A stretch of DNA of 64,000 nt. Source: Hibiscus mutabilis (taxonomy: Eukaryota > Streptophyta > Magnoliopsida > Malvales > Malvaceae). Numbering within the stretch: the stretch's first letter is position 1; each line of letters opens with the position of its first letter. The stretch covers positions 38,256,022 through 38,320,021 of the forward strand of contig CM033744.1 of NCBI GenBank assembly GCA_019671005.1, written 5' to 3'. Both the position numbers and the translations under genes were made by a program. Below are positions 1 to 10,063 of the stretch, piece after piece. The notes beneath the pieces were generated by a model, which did not search any database, had not been told where the DNA came from, and worked only from the letters and a program-made list of their open reading frames with translations.

Positions 1-509
1 AAGGAGCATTAGCGAACATCATCTATCGAAAACAGGTACATCAGTATCAGTAATACAATTTTTATGTTGTTTGATATTTACTAGTTGGCATGTATAGTAA
101 AATGTGAAGCCTGCTCTGATATGAATCGTATTTTATTCAGAATCTGAATGATTTTAAATTAGGCAGTTTTATGATTTATATGCTAATGGATCAAACTGTT
201 AAGTTGCTGCCTGAATATAGGTTCAAAATTGAATGTGAAATTATTAAATTTAAATTTTATGCGATTAACTATTTTACAGTCAAAGATAAGATTTTCTTAA
301 TATTAAAGATTTATTTTACAAGTATCATGCGACATCCCTAACTCTTATTCAACGATGAATACGGGAGATGGGTGTTACAATTTTAGCCTAAAATCATTTT
401 GCAATTCATGTACGAGAAAATGATGGATCTCTTTTGTTGGATAAGCGTTTATATATGCTCAAAATATACATGTTATGAGCCCAACACAATGGATCGCAGT
501 TTTTATTTA
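1..509. other. AT-rich intergenic sequence, nothing recognised
   Basis: No open reading frame of note and no recognisable RNA or terminal repeat. The stretch ends where the first telomere-like MITE begins. Confidence 0.5.
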
Positions 510-756
510 CGGTAAAATTTTGATATATATGTTGTATAAAATTAATTTTACATAAACTTACATATTTACACTATAAAAAATAAATTCTAAATTTTTACCA
601 TACACCTAAATTTCTAAGCACTAACCTTAAATTCTAAACCCTACAACCTAAACCCCTAAACTTTAAACCTTAAACTAAAACCCTAACCCCTAAAACTAAA
701 ATGCACGTGTAAAATAAAGTTTTACACATCTTATGTATCAAAGTTTTTTTCTTATT
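510..756 (-). mobile_element. MITE with telomere-like internal tract (copy A, reverse orientation)
   Basis: The interior is made of degenerate CCCTAAA-type words (reverse of TTTAGGG) between about 600 and 700. The flanks read GGTAAAATTTTGATATAT on the left and TATCAAAGTTTTTTTC on the right, which are inverted versions of each other. It matches the better preserved copy at 37137-37414 in reverse orientation. Possible T-rich target duplications flank it but are imperfect, so the exact ends are approximate. Confidence 0.6.
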
Positions 757-774
757 TTTATTTTAAATTTAATT

Positions 775-1480
775 AAAAATATATATACTTCTTTTTATTT
801 TAGGTGTCTAATTTTTTGGACAAAATAAATATTTATAGCCAATTAGAATGTGGCGTGTTTTTAATTTTTAATTTCTTTTATTTTTTTAAACAAATATAAT
901 TCTTAATTTAGAAAACCCTAAAATCTTAAAAATTCCCCCAAAATTTTAAATTTCCAAACAAATCCTAACCTAAATCCACAAATCCCCAACTTTATTCACT
1001 GCTGTCGTCGAACCAACCATCACCTTCCACCTCTTTTGTCGTCTAACTCTCAATATTGAATACCCCACTTTTTCATCACCGAAATCGATGAATGACATGT
1101 CGGTAGAACGTCAAACTTTGAAAAATTTTAATCGAACAACGGATAATGAACGACGTTGTCGAGAGGAGGAGACTTCATTGTGACGACGATGACATATGAG
1201 AGATTTTTGAATTTAAGGTTAGAGATTTACATTTTTTGGGTGTTTTGTGAATTTAGGAGTTTTATAAAAAAATTTAAAATTTTAATATCTTTAAATTTAT
1301 GAAATTTAAATTTTCAAAAATAAAAAAAATTAAAATCACATCTCAAACAATGATTGATTGTCGATTTTTTTAATAAATCGACTTTGAAAATATTAACGGA
1401 GGTACGCATTAAACTTTAAACATTTATTTTGATAAAAAAATTTAGATGTCTAAAATAAAGAAAGATATAGTTTAGCCATT
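775..1480. mobile_element. Degenerate fold-back element, Mutator-like MITE family
   Basis: The left arm contains TTTTAGGTGTCTAATTTT followed by a motif close to CCAATTAGAATGTGGCGTG. The right arm ends in the inverse, with TAGATGTCTAAAATAAAG and then TTTAGCC. The core (about 990-1200) is less AT-rich than its surroundings. The same layout is seen in the well-bounded element at 29273-30106. I could not find a clean target duplication here, so the class is assigned by resemblance. Confidence 0.5.
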
Positions 1481-1487
1481 TTTAATT

Positions 1488-1722
1488 GGAAAAAACTTTG
1501 ATATACATGCAGTGTAAATTTGTATACGTGTATTTTAATTTTAGGGGTTAGAGTTTTAATTTAGAGTTTAAAATTTAGAGGTTTTAGTTGTAGGGCTTAG
1601 AATTTAATATTAGTGTTTATGGTATAGGGTATATGGTTTAAAATTTAATTTTTTAAAATTAAAATTAAAATTTTAATATTTAAATTTTATAACTTAAATA
1701 TGCACGTTATCAAAATTTTGCT
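1488..1722 (+). mobile_element. MITE with telomere-like internal tract (copy B)
   Basis: It begins near AAACTTTGATATACATG and ends near TTATCAAAATTTTG. In between are words such as TTTTAGGGGTTAG, the same order as in the copy at 37137-37414. It lies only about 150 bases upstream of the MAG2-like start codon, so it probably forms part of that promoter or 5' region. No clear target duplication was found. Confidence 0.55.
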
Positions 1723-1805
1723 TTTTTTTTTTTATGAAGCATCTATTTTATACTTAAATAGATAAATAAATAACTGAAATTTCGTCGAGGTAGAGAATTT
1801 GGGAG

Positions 1806-1869
1806 ATGGGAGTTGATGGAGTTACATCAATTACTAGTGTTTTTAGAAACCGAGTCCAGTGAGAACTGA
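1806..1869 (+). promoter_or_regulatory. Two overlapping short upstream ORFs before the MAG2-like start
   Basis: An ATG at 1806 opens an 18-codon frame ending at TGA 1860-1862, and an ATG at 1816 opens a 17-codon frame ending at 1869. Both end just before the chosen start at 1877. They matter only if transcription starts upstream of 1806, which cannot be seen from sequence. Confidence 0.4.
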
Positions 1870-1876
1870 GAGAGTA

Positions 1877-4800
1877 ATGGAAGGCTGGGATCCCCAAAAT
1901 CTAGCTCTACCCCAAGTTAGCAAGCTGCGAAAATCCCACTCTAAGTATCTGGACCAACATTTCAACACCCAAATCGACGTCTCTTCATCTTCCACCTCTT
2001 ATTCTTCTCTGTTGTCGGAATGGACCCAACACTGCTCCGATTACGACCATCGTCTGCGACACCTCCGAACCACCCTCATGGAACTCACCCTTTCATGGAT
2101 CTCTCCTTCTTTTAGAACCAAAGCTTTCCTCGCCAAGCTCGAGCTTAAACTCTACGCGTCATCTCCCCGTTAGCGCTGTGCTTAGATTTGGCTTCATCTC
2201 TCTCTTTCTCTCTCTTTGTTTAAGTTTGTTTGTGCTGTGCAGATCCGACTGCTTTGCGGAGGCTTTTGGTTGAAGAACTGCCACGGCTCGCCCTTCAATT
2301 GCACCGGATTCACAGCATCCGCCAATATGTTGGTCAGCATATTTTTTTGACATTATCTCAATAATTCAAAGCAGATAATTTCCAGCTTATTCATGGGGCT
2401 ACTTAGTTTATATATATAACACTGGGTTTGTTTATTTTTGCAACTTTCTTCAATTGACTATTGGAGGGGGAGGGAAGCAGGATTTTATGGGAGGGGTGTG
2501 AACTATTAGTAAGCTATATTGCAAATGTAGGGGTGGGAAATTACAAAATTTTAAGGGTGCAAAATTGGATTGTCAATAGAAAATACAAAGGAAATTAGAG
2601 GCTTAAATTAAAATTTTAAAAATATTAGAGGAATTTAAAATTTTTTCAGGGGGTGCGTTAATTGCTGCACCAGCATCAGCAACACCCTTCAGCATGTCCA
2701 TCCCAGCCTTTTGATTTTTTGGTTTGTGTCTGCCTTAATTTAGTAGAAAAGGAAAAATTCATCTCATTTAATACAATTTAAAAACCTGCTGCAACGTAAT
2801 GAAAGTGATTTCTTGCAGCTTCAGCATGACAATGCTCAGCTAATTGCCTAAAATTTGATAATATTGGATGATTGTTGATGCATATTCTTCCGTTTTTGGA
2901 ACGATTGCACATATTTTCAGCTCTTAGGCTTTGCTTGGTATGGAGGATGGCAATTTTGTTAACCATTAGATTAACAAATTCTTGATTCTCACTCCTTACC
3001 GCCGTACCAAGTAGAGCCTTAATGTGCAATCCTTTCTCTGCTTTTAAAGTACGTTTGTATGTCTTTTCTTTGTTCTTATGTTCATAGCTTGTGTGTCCTT
3101 TCCTCAATATTATACATACTATGTGTATGCCACCAGGCTATGAGCTTACCTCGCACTTAACTATTACAGAAACCACTCTTTGCTTAGAAGCTTTGGTTGG
3201 GGATCTTGAGGATGCAGTTTTCTATTCTGAGAATCACCGTACAGGGAATATGTTCACAAAGTTTTCAACTTCACTGACGTCACGAGTAATTACTCTGATC
3301 CTGTTTACCCCTATTAGTTCGGAATGCATCTTCAACATTATATCCAGACATTGTTTCTATGCAGGATATTGTAGTAAAGGAAGAAAGATTACTTCAAGCT
3401 ATAAAAGCCATGAATGACATTGAAGAAGTAATTGTCAATGTTGAGAAACCCCAACTATGGCACCACCTTTTAGTATCGGTTGATCACAGAGTGGATAAAA
3501 CTTTGTCTGTACTTCGACCAGAAACTCTTGCACAACACCGTGCTCTTCTTGCTTCTTTAGGGTGGCCTCCGAAACTTCTGACATCAAAAGTTGAAAGCGG
3601 AGGGGTCTCCAAGTTCCCGAACCCACTACTTCTAATGCATGGAGATGAAAAGAAGTCTTATGCTCAAAGTTTTCACCTGCTCTGTGCTTTGCAGCAACTG
3701 CATACACGTAGGGAAGCTCGAAAGTTCAAAACTTCAGGTCAACAGGAGTGTGAGATACAACTTTGGGCTATTGATGAACTGGTGTCTCCTCTAGCCGAAA
3801 GAATGGAATATCACTTCTTGAAATGGACTGAGCAGCCTGAGTTTATATTCTCTCTTGTGTATAGAGTTACTAGGGACTTTATGGAAGGAGTAAGTGACAT
3901 TTTGCAGCCTTTGATTGATGCAGCCAGATTAAAGAGCTATAGTGCTAATGAAGCTTGGGTTTCTGCAATGGTGCATATCCTTTCCGGGTTCTTAACAAAA
4001 AATGTTTTTCCTACATTGGCTGAAAGATACAAGGAGAAAGACATGAAATTAGAAGTCATCTCATCGTGGCTTAATCTAGTTGACCTAATTGTCAGTTTTG
4101 ATAAACGGATGCAATCACTATTGAGATACGAAACTTGTCTTTTATTTCCAGATACTCATAGGTATAGCAAGCTTTCAAGAGGGATGTCAGTGTTAGTAGT
4201 CTTTTGTGATAGACCAGATTGGCTTAAGATTTGGGCAAAGATGGAGCTCAAGGATGGCTGGAAGAAACTAAAAGCAGTGCTGAAGGATGCTAGAGCTTGG
4301 CAAATTGATGACAAGCATAGAGTTGAGTTTGATGTTAGTTCAGTACACGAAACATTTTTGCTCTCTTCTAGAGAAGCCTATAAAGCTCCATTTGTCGTGG
4401 AATCTGTACGTAAAATTGCTCAAGAAATGATGGATAGATGCCAAACTTTGCCGGTTACTTTGGCACGTGCCAAATTTGTTAGATCAACTGTGGCCAGTTT
4501 CTTCTGGTATTTTTCTAATGTACTGCTGCTGCACTGCAAAAATGCCGAATTGTCCCCTGAAAATATTGATGATAGTGCATTGGTTAGAGCATGTGAATCC
4601 ATCAATGCTGCTAGATACGTCGAGTCTAAGCTGCAAGAATGGAGCGATGATGTAAGTTTCTTGGAGATGAAAATTGCTGAAAACAATTCAAACATCCATG
4701 AAAAGGACCAATGTTTTGCTGCTGATTGCTTCTTTGGAGAGGAAATAAAATGCTTGGCTGAATTAGAGACCAACTGGCTCATGGAAGTTGTTGCTGTTCT

Positions 4801-5314
4801 TCTTCGTCAGTTTGAAAATCTAACTTTGGAATACAACCACCACGAGGACTATGTCGATGAAGATCAGAATACTACTCCAAACGGAGATTCAGCTATGTCT
4901 GATTCTCTTATCGAACCGTTGCATGCATTGAAGGATCATCTTCATGTTCTTATGAAGAATCTGAATCGAAACGACTTCTTGGACTTGTGGCGGAGTGTGG
5001 CAGAGGGGCTGGACCATTTTACATGCGGTAGCATTCTGGCAAGTGATGTTCGGTTTTCGAGGGAGCGAAGCAATCTGTTTGCAGCTGATATGCAAGCATT
5101 GTTCCTTGTGTTCCAACCATTTTGTGCTCGTCCTCAAGCATTTTTCCCTTGTATTAGAGACATCCTGAAGCTGTTAACAATGAGTGGAGAAGAGGCCAAG
5201 CAATTGTTGGTAGGTTTATCAGGTCAGAAAAGTGGAAAATGTAAGCAATTTCATGGAATTTCCCACTTACGTTTTGATCAAGTTGAGAAAACTTTGAGGA
5301 AAATGAAGTTTTGA
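1877..5314 (+). CDS. MAG2L: RINT1/TIP20-domain protein, MAG2-like (vesicle tethering factor)
   Basis: Four exons can be joined: 1877-2168, 2243-2332, 3170-3285 and 3365-5314. Every junction is GT-AG, phases agree, and the total is exactly 816 codons, giving 815 residues. The protein resembles Arabidopsis MAG2-LIKE (At1g08400), a relative of MAG2/RINT1/Tip20. Family members act in the complex that tethers Golgi-derived vesicles to the ER. Supporting segments are LEALVGDLEDAV (exon 3) and VDHRVDKTLSVLRP and LLASLGWPPKL (exon 4), typical of this family; the RINT1 domain fills most of the last exon. The start at 1877 is the first ATG after an in-frame TAG at 1844 and has G at -3 and +4. The first donor (C|GTTAGC) is weak but is required to read on into exon 2. 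The 837-base second intron contains repeat debris. The gene appears intact. The assignment to MAG2L rather than MAG2 is from remembered sequence. Confidence 0.9.
2333..3169 (+). other. Second intron of the MAG2-like gene, with repeat-derived sequence
   Basis: The intron runs from a GT at 2333 to an AG at 3168-3169. Its middle (about 2465-2700) has G-runs and AATTTTAAAA-type text (AGGGGTGGGAAATTAC, GGGGGTGCG). A similar flavour recurs near 54840-54930, which suggests an old repeat insertion. No coding exon is needed here: exons 2 and 3 join in phase to give a family-typical peptide. Confidence 0.6.
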
Positions 5315-5383
5315 GTTGGTGATGCTTTCTTGATGGTTGTTGCCACTTGGCATTAGTACAAGATAAAAACGTGGACAATCTGA

Positions 5384-5825
5384 TTCTACATAAATTAAAA
5401 TAGGAAATAAAAATACATATAATTGTATGCCATAAGATTTTTATTTTATTTATTTTTCATCAATTATTAACATTATTAGGACGAACAGATTGCTTACACA
5501 ATTATATTTATTTAGTATGATACTAATTTGTTTTTATTTAAGCTTAATACCAAAATAAGTGTTTAAATTATCATGTTTTTCTTTTTTGGTGCTTAAATTA
5601 TTTTTGTTTCTTTTAAGTGACTAAATTTTTTTTTGTCAAAATTGGTGCCTCAGTTTGACCTTAAAAGGAATAAAAATAATAATTTGAGCATCTAAAAGAA
5701 AAAAAATTAAACATATAAAAAAAGATAATTTGAGCATTTATTTTGATATTAAGCCTTTTATTTAATATGAAAATGTTTGTATGTATTTATTTTTTTGAAA
5801 TTCATACTTAATTATAAAGAATACA
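5384..5825. repeat. Duplicated intergenic segment, copy 1 (contains a MITE)
   Basis: The text from AAATTAAAATAGGAAATAAA through TATTAACATTATTAGGACG and TGCTTACACAATTATA recurs at 6333-6545. Copy 1 is interrupted at 5541-5755 by a MITE that copy 2 lacks. Confidence 0.85.
5541..5755. mobile_element. Fold-back MITE with exact 9-bp target duplication (Mutator-like)
   Basis: The left end AGCTTAATACCAAAATAAGTG and the right end TTTTGATATTAAGCC form a terminal inverted repeat. TTTTATTTA is present on both sides (5532-5540 and 5756-5764). A single TTTTATTTA occurs in the matching place of the duplicated segment at 6333-6545, which is the unoccupied site. A 9-bp duplication is typical of Mutator-superfamily elements. 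Confidence 0.85.
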
Positions 5826-6332
5826 AAGTAAGTTTCAAATCTAAATACTCAAAGACTCCTAATCTCAAAATTCTGTAATCGTGTCCACACCCAGAGGCGG
5901 ACTGTGGGGCTAGAGGGGGGCCGAGTCCTAAAAAATTTGTACAATTAACATTTGATCCTTAAAATTTTAAAATTTTTAATTTGATCTTTTAAAATTTTTA
6001 AAATTCTAATTAAATTTTACTTTTTTAAAATATTTTTAATTAAGCTCCTTTTATTTTTTTAAACTTTTTTATCAAACCTCAGAATTTAAAAAAATTAATT
6101 TCAACTCTTAAAATTTTCAAAACCTTTTAATAAAAACCAAATTATTTTACAAGTTCTTGACGTCAGTTTTTTCTTTTGTTATTACTTCACAAATTTATTA
6201 AAAAAATTTATATGTATTTCCTTTACTTTTCCATAACTAGGTTAAATCCAATTCAAAAGTGGGCTAGTCCAGTTGGGCTGAAAAGCCCGTATTGTTGTAA
6301 ATTTGTATACCTTGTACAATCGTATACCGTAT
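5826..6332. other. Intergenic, repeat-like, no gene
   Basis: Low-complexity AT-rich text with short (A)T-rich words. From about 6222 it contains the first copy of a roughly 70-base unit including CCATAACTAGGTTAAA and AAAAGCCCGTATTGTTGTA, which recurs at 7122-7183. Confidence 0.5.
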
Positions 6333-6545
6333 ATAAATTAAAATAGGAAATAAAAATACATAAAACCTTATATAATTATATACCTTAAGATTTTATTTTA
6401 ATTTAATTTTCACCAGTTATTAACATTATTAGGACGTACATATTGCTTACACAATTATAGTTATTTAGTATTATGCTAATTTGTTTTTATTTAATATGAA
6501 AATGTTTGTACATATTTATTTTATAAAATTCACACTTGATTTAAA
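6333..6545. repeat. Duplicated intergenic segment, copy 2 (empty MITE site)
   Basis: Close copy of 5384-5540 joined directly to 5756-5825, with one TTTTATTTA where copy 1 carries the MITE. Confidence 0.8.
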
Positions 6546-7470
6546 TTAAGGTTTCATGTTGTCGAGGATCTTCCGGCTCAACAATCGATTGATATTGTAT
6601 TCTCGAGATTTTTGTCTCAAGATTTTGTCTCTGAGTCTCCTCAACGATTATTTGATTGTCGATCTGTAATCCAAGGGTTCATTGATTGCATGTGTTACCG
6701 GCGATGTTAACATTGCTTCATCAGTCGGCGATTAGCTTCCTCAATCGTGAGTTTTGGCGATTCTGATGTCATCCCGATTAGCTGAAATATGGATTTGTGT
6801 TTGAGCATCTAGATTGCCGATCTCCCGATCTGATTTTGATTTAATTTGGATCCTACTGGTTGTTGTTGTTAGTGGATGTGGTCTAAGCTTGGAACCAATT
6901 GTGTGTGGATGAATCGCAAAATCAAAGGATAAGTGTGGTTGATGCTTAGTTTCAGCAACTGCTCACTATTGGAATTGGAAGATGTCTTCTTATTGTTACT
7001 GTAGCTGATTATTTGTTGCTTCATCCGATTGAGATATAGACAAAGTTTTGTTGAAAGCATCTGCAACAGAAGTAGAGATAGATGTTGGATATGCATTCAC
7101 TCTCTGCCTTGTGCTGCTTTACTTTTCCATAACTAGGTTAAAACTGGGCTCGTCCAGTTGGGTTAAAAAGCCCGTATTGTTGTATCCTGATCCGATCTGA
7201 TCTCCGTCTAAAACTCTAAACCCTGATTCCACCAATTCTTCATTGCTGTGTCGTCGCCCATTTATGTCTAGTTTCTTTTGCTTCTTCCCCGTGTAACAGC
7301 TGCCTGCATTCCGCAAGCAATTGGGTGGCTGCCTAGCCTTTCAGTTTTTGCAAGCCGAGTTTACTGAGTCGAATCTCGGAAGGGGTGTGTAATTAGGTAA
7401 AAACATGTTGGTTGTGTGGAAATAGTTATGAGCGTGGCTACTTATTATCCTCTCAATCTCCAATGACCCT
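6546..7470. other. Upstream region of the PPR gene
   Basis: More GC than its surroundings (for example around 6560-6860), but no continuous frame and no product recognised. It could be an old transposon fragment. At 7122-7183 lies the second copy of the unit seen at 6222-6300. The last 280 bases probably include the PPR promoter and 5' leader; I see no distinct TATA box. Confidence 0.4.
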
Positions 7471-10063
7471 ATGATCCCGTTCCCATTTTCAATTTCGCCA
7501 TTATCGTTTGCTCATCTTTTCCCCAAATCAATGGATGTGAGGAGACTGGCGGCTGTCACCAAACCCATCTATATCTACACCCCAATCACTCGCCCCTTGA
7601 CCTGCGTAACATCGTCGCCTACCACCGTTTCTCCGGATGTTCCACAGCTCAATCATCAACGAAAGACTCCGCCTTCACCGTCGCCGTCTGTGAATCTAAC
7701 CCATTCCCCCTCCCGCCCTAATGACCGGAGTTTGCTAGATTGCCTGTCTTCTATTCTCTCTAAACCATCCCTGGATTCGTCCAAATCCAAACAGCTTCTT
7801 CCTCTTTTGTCCCCATCCGATTTTGATCGATTCTTCTTCGCTCTTTCCTTCCATGCCAATCCCAAAACCACTTTGAACTTCTTTTCCCTTGCTTCCCGTT
7901 CTTTTAACTTTCATTTTACGCTTCGGTCCTATTGTGTCTTGATTTTTTTGCTTCTTATTTCCGATAATTCTTCCGCTGCTAGGTTGCTTTTGATTCGTTT
8001 GATTGATGGGAAGCTGCCACTTTTCTCTCCCGACAATCGTACCGTTAATCATATTCGGATTGCTAGTGCATTGGCGGATTTGTATTCCTCTTTTAAGGGG
8101 GTTGCGGGGGTTGATTTGTTGCTGCATCTCTATTGCACCCAGTTCAAGAATGTGAGTTTTACTTGCGCTGTCGATGTCTTTTTCACACTCGCGGACAAGG
8201 GTATTTTTCCTTCTTCCAAGACTTGCAACTTTTTCTTGAATTCTTTGGTTAAGGCTAATGAACTGCAAAAGGCGTACCAAGTGTTTGAAACTTTGTCTCG
8301 TTCAGTCTCTCTTGATGTCTACTTGTGTACGACCATGATTAATGGATTTTGCAAGGGTGGCAGAATTCAGGACGCCCTCGCCCTGTTCTATAGAATGGAA
8401 AACCTGGGTATCTCTCCGAATGTAGTCACCTATAACAATATTATCCATGGATTATGTAAGAGTTGCAGATTGGATGAGGTATTTCAGATTAAACAGAACA
8501 TGACAAAACAGGGAGTTGACCCCAGCCTCATTACATATAGTGTTCTTATCAATGGTTTGATTAAATTGGATAAATTTGCGGAAGCCAATTCAGTTTTGAA
8601 GGAAATGTCTGATAAGGGCTTTATTCCTAATGAGTTTGTATATAATACATTAATTGCTGGCTACTGCAAAATGGAAAATATCGATGAGGCACTTAGGATA
8701 AAGGATCGCATGTTGTTCAATGGGATGAAGCCTAATTCTGTAACATACAATTCACTTATGCAGGGATTTTGCAGGATTGGCCACATGGAGCGGGCTGAGA
8801 ATCTTTTAAGGGAAATGTTATCTAGAGGTTTATCTATAAACATTGGCTCCTTTAGTTCTGTAATTCATTGGTTATGCTTGAAATCTAGGTTTGATTCTGC
8901 TCTACATTTTACCAAGGAAATGTTGTTGAGAGATTTAAGGCCCAATGATGGGCTGATGACTATGTTGGTTGGTGGACTTTGCAAGGACAGAAAGCATTCT
9001 GAGGCTATTGAGCTTTGGTTTAAGCTTTTCGAGAAAGGTTTTCCTGCGAACATTGTGACGTCAAATGCTTTAATTCATGGTTTATGGGAAGCAGGTAAGA
9101 AGCAAGAGTTCATTAGGCTTCTAAAGGAGATGTCACAGAGGGAGATGACATTGGATAGGGTCTCATACAATACACTCATTTTGGGATGTTGCAAAGAGGG
9201 CAAAGTGGCAGAAGCTTTTAGGCTAAAGGAAGAGATGTTTAAGCAGGGAATTCAGCCTGACATTTACACTTACAATTTGCTTATACATGGCATTTCAAGT
9301 ATGGGGAAAATGGAAGATGCTGTCAAGGTCTGGGATGTAAAGCAAAAGACATGGTATCGTTTCCAATGTTTTTACATATGCAATCTTGATAGATGGATAC
9401 TGTACAGTTGATCAAATTCAGGAGGGTCAAAATCTGTTCAATGAGTTGGTTGCTAACAAACTGGAGCTCAACACTGTTATTTACAATATACTGATTAAAG
9501 CTTACTGTAAAAATGGGAATATGATGGCGGCATTTCAACTTCGTGATGACATGAAAAGCAAGGGCATCCTACCAAATATTGCCACATATTCTTCTCTAAT
9601 ACACGGAATGTGCAAATTGGGTCTTCCTGATGATGCAAGTCAACTTATTGTGGAAATGAGAGGTTTGGGCTTGTTGCCTAATGTCATTTGTTATACAACA
9701 CTAGTTGGAGGTTATTGTAGTCTAGGCCAGATGGATAAAGCTAGGAGTCTTATACAAGAAATGTCTTCGTATAATGTACAATCGAATAAAATTACCTATA
9801 CTGTTATGATAGTTGGATACTGCAAATTGGGTAATATGAAAGAAGCAACAAAGCTTCTCACTGAGATGATTAAAAATGGAATTGCACCGGATGCCATCAC
9901 TTATAATGCCTATATGAATGGGCTACGTAAGGAGGGAAGAGTGGATGATGCTTTTAGAGTATGTGATGGTATGAATAGTGAAGGACTAGCATTAGATGAT
10001 ATTACATATACGACTTTGATCCATGGGTGCCTTCAGCCATCAGCATTCTCTAATCAAGAATGA
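7471..10063 (+). CDS. P-class pentatricopeptide repeat protein, At4g19440-like, with one frameshift
   Basis: About 862 codons in one exon, read in two frames: 7471-9336, then 9341-10063. The four bases GTAA at 9337-9340 hold the break (net +1 or -2). On both sides the protein continues the same repeat array: before it come units such as VVTYNNIIHGLCK and MTLDRVSYNTLILGCCKEG, after it HGIVSNVFTYAILIDGYC. PPR proteins bind organellar RNA and help to edit, splice or stabilise it; the match is to Arabidopsis At4g19440, a predicted organelle PPR of similar length. The N-terminus is rich in S, P, T and R with few acids, as expected of a transit peptide. Met19 (MDVRRLAAV) is an alternative start. 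The repeats begin near residue 235 and continue to the end. The frameshift is either a real lesion, making this a recent pseudogene, or an assembly error. An intron is unlikely because the peptide across the break is conserved. Confidence 0.87.

Noticed and set aside
510..1722. The two telomere-like stretches as two halves of one split element
   Set aside because: They are in opposite orientation and each has both kinds of ends, so they are separate copies flanking another element.
7735..8280. 181-codon minus-strand frame
   Set aside because: It is antisense to the PPR coding exon and explained by that exon's base composition.
9337..9398. Intron beginning GTAAAG in the PPR gene
   Set aside because: Removing it would delete HGIVSNVFTYAILIDGYC-type sequence, which is conserved PPR sequence in another frame; a frameshift explains the data better.
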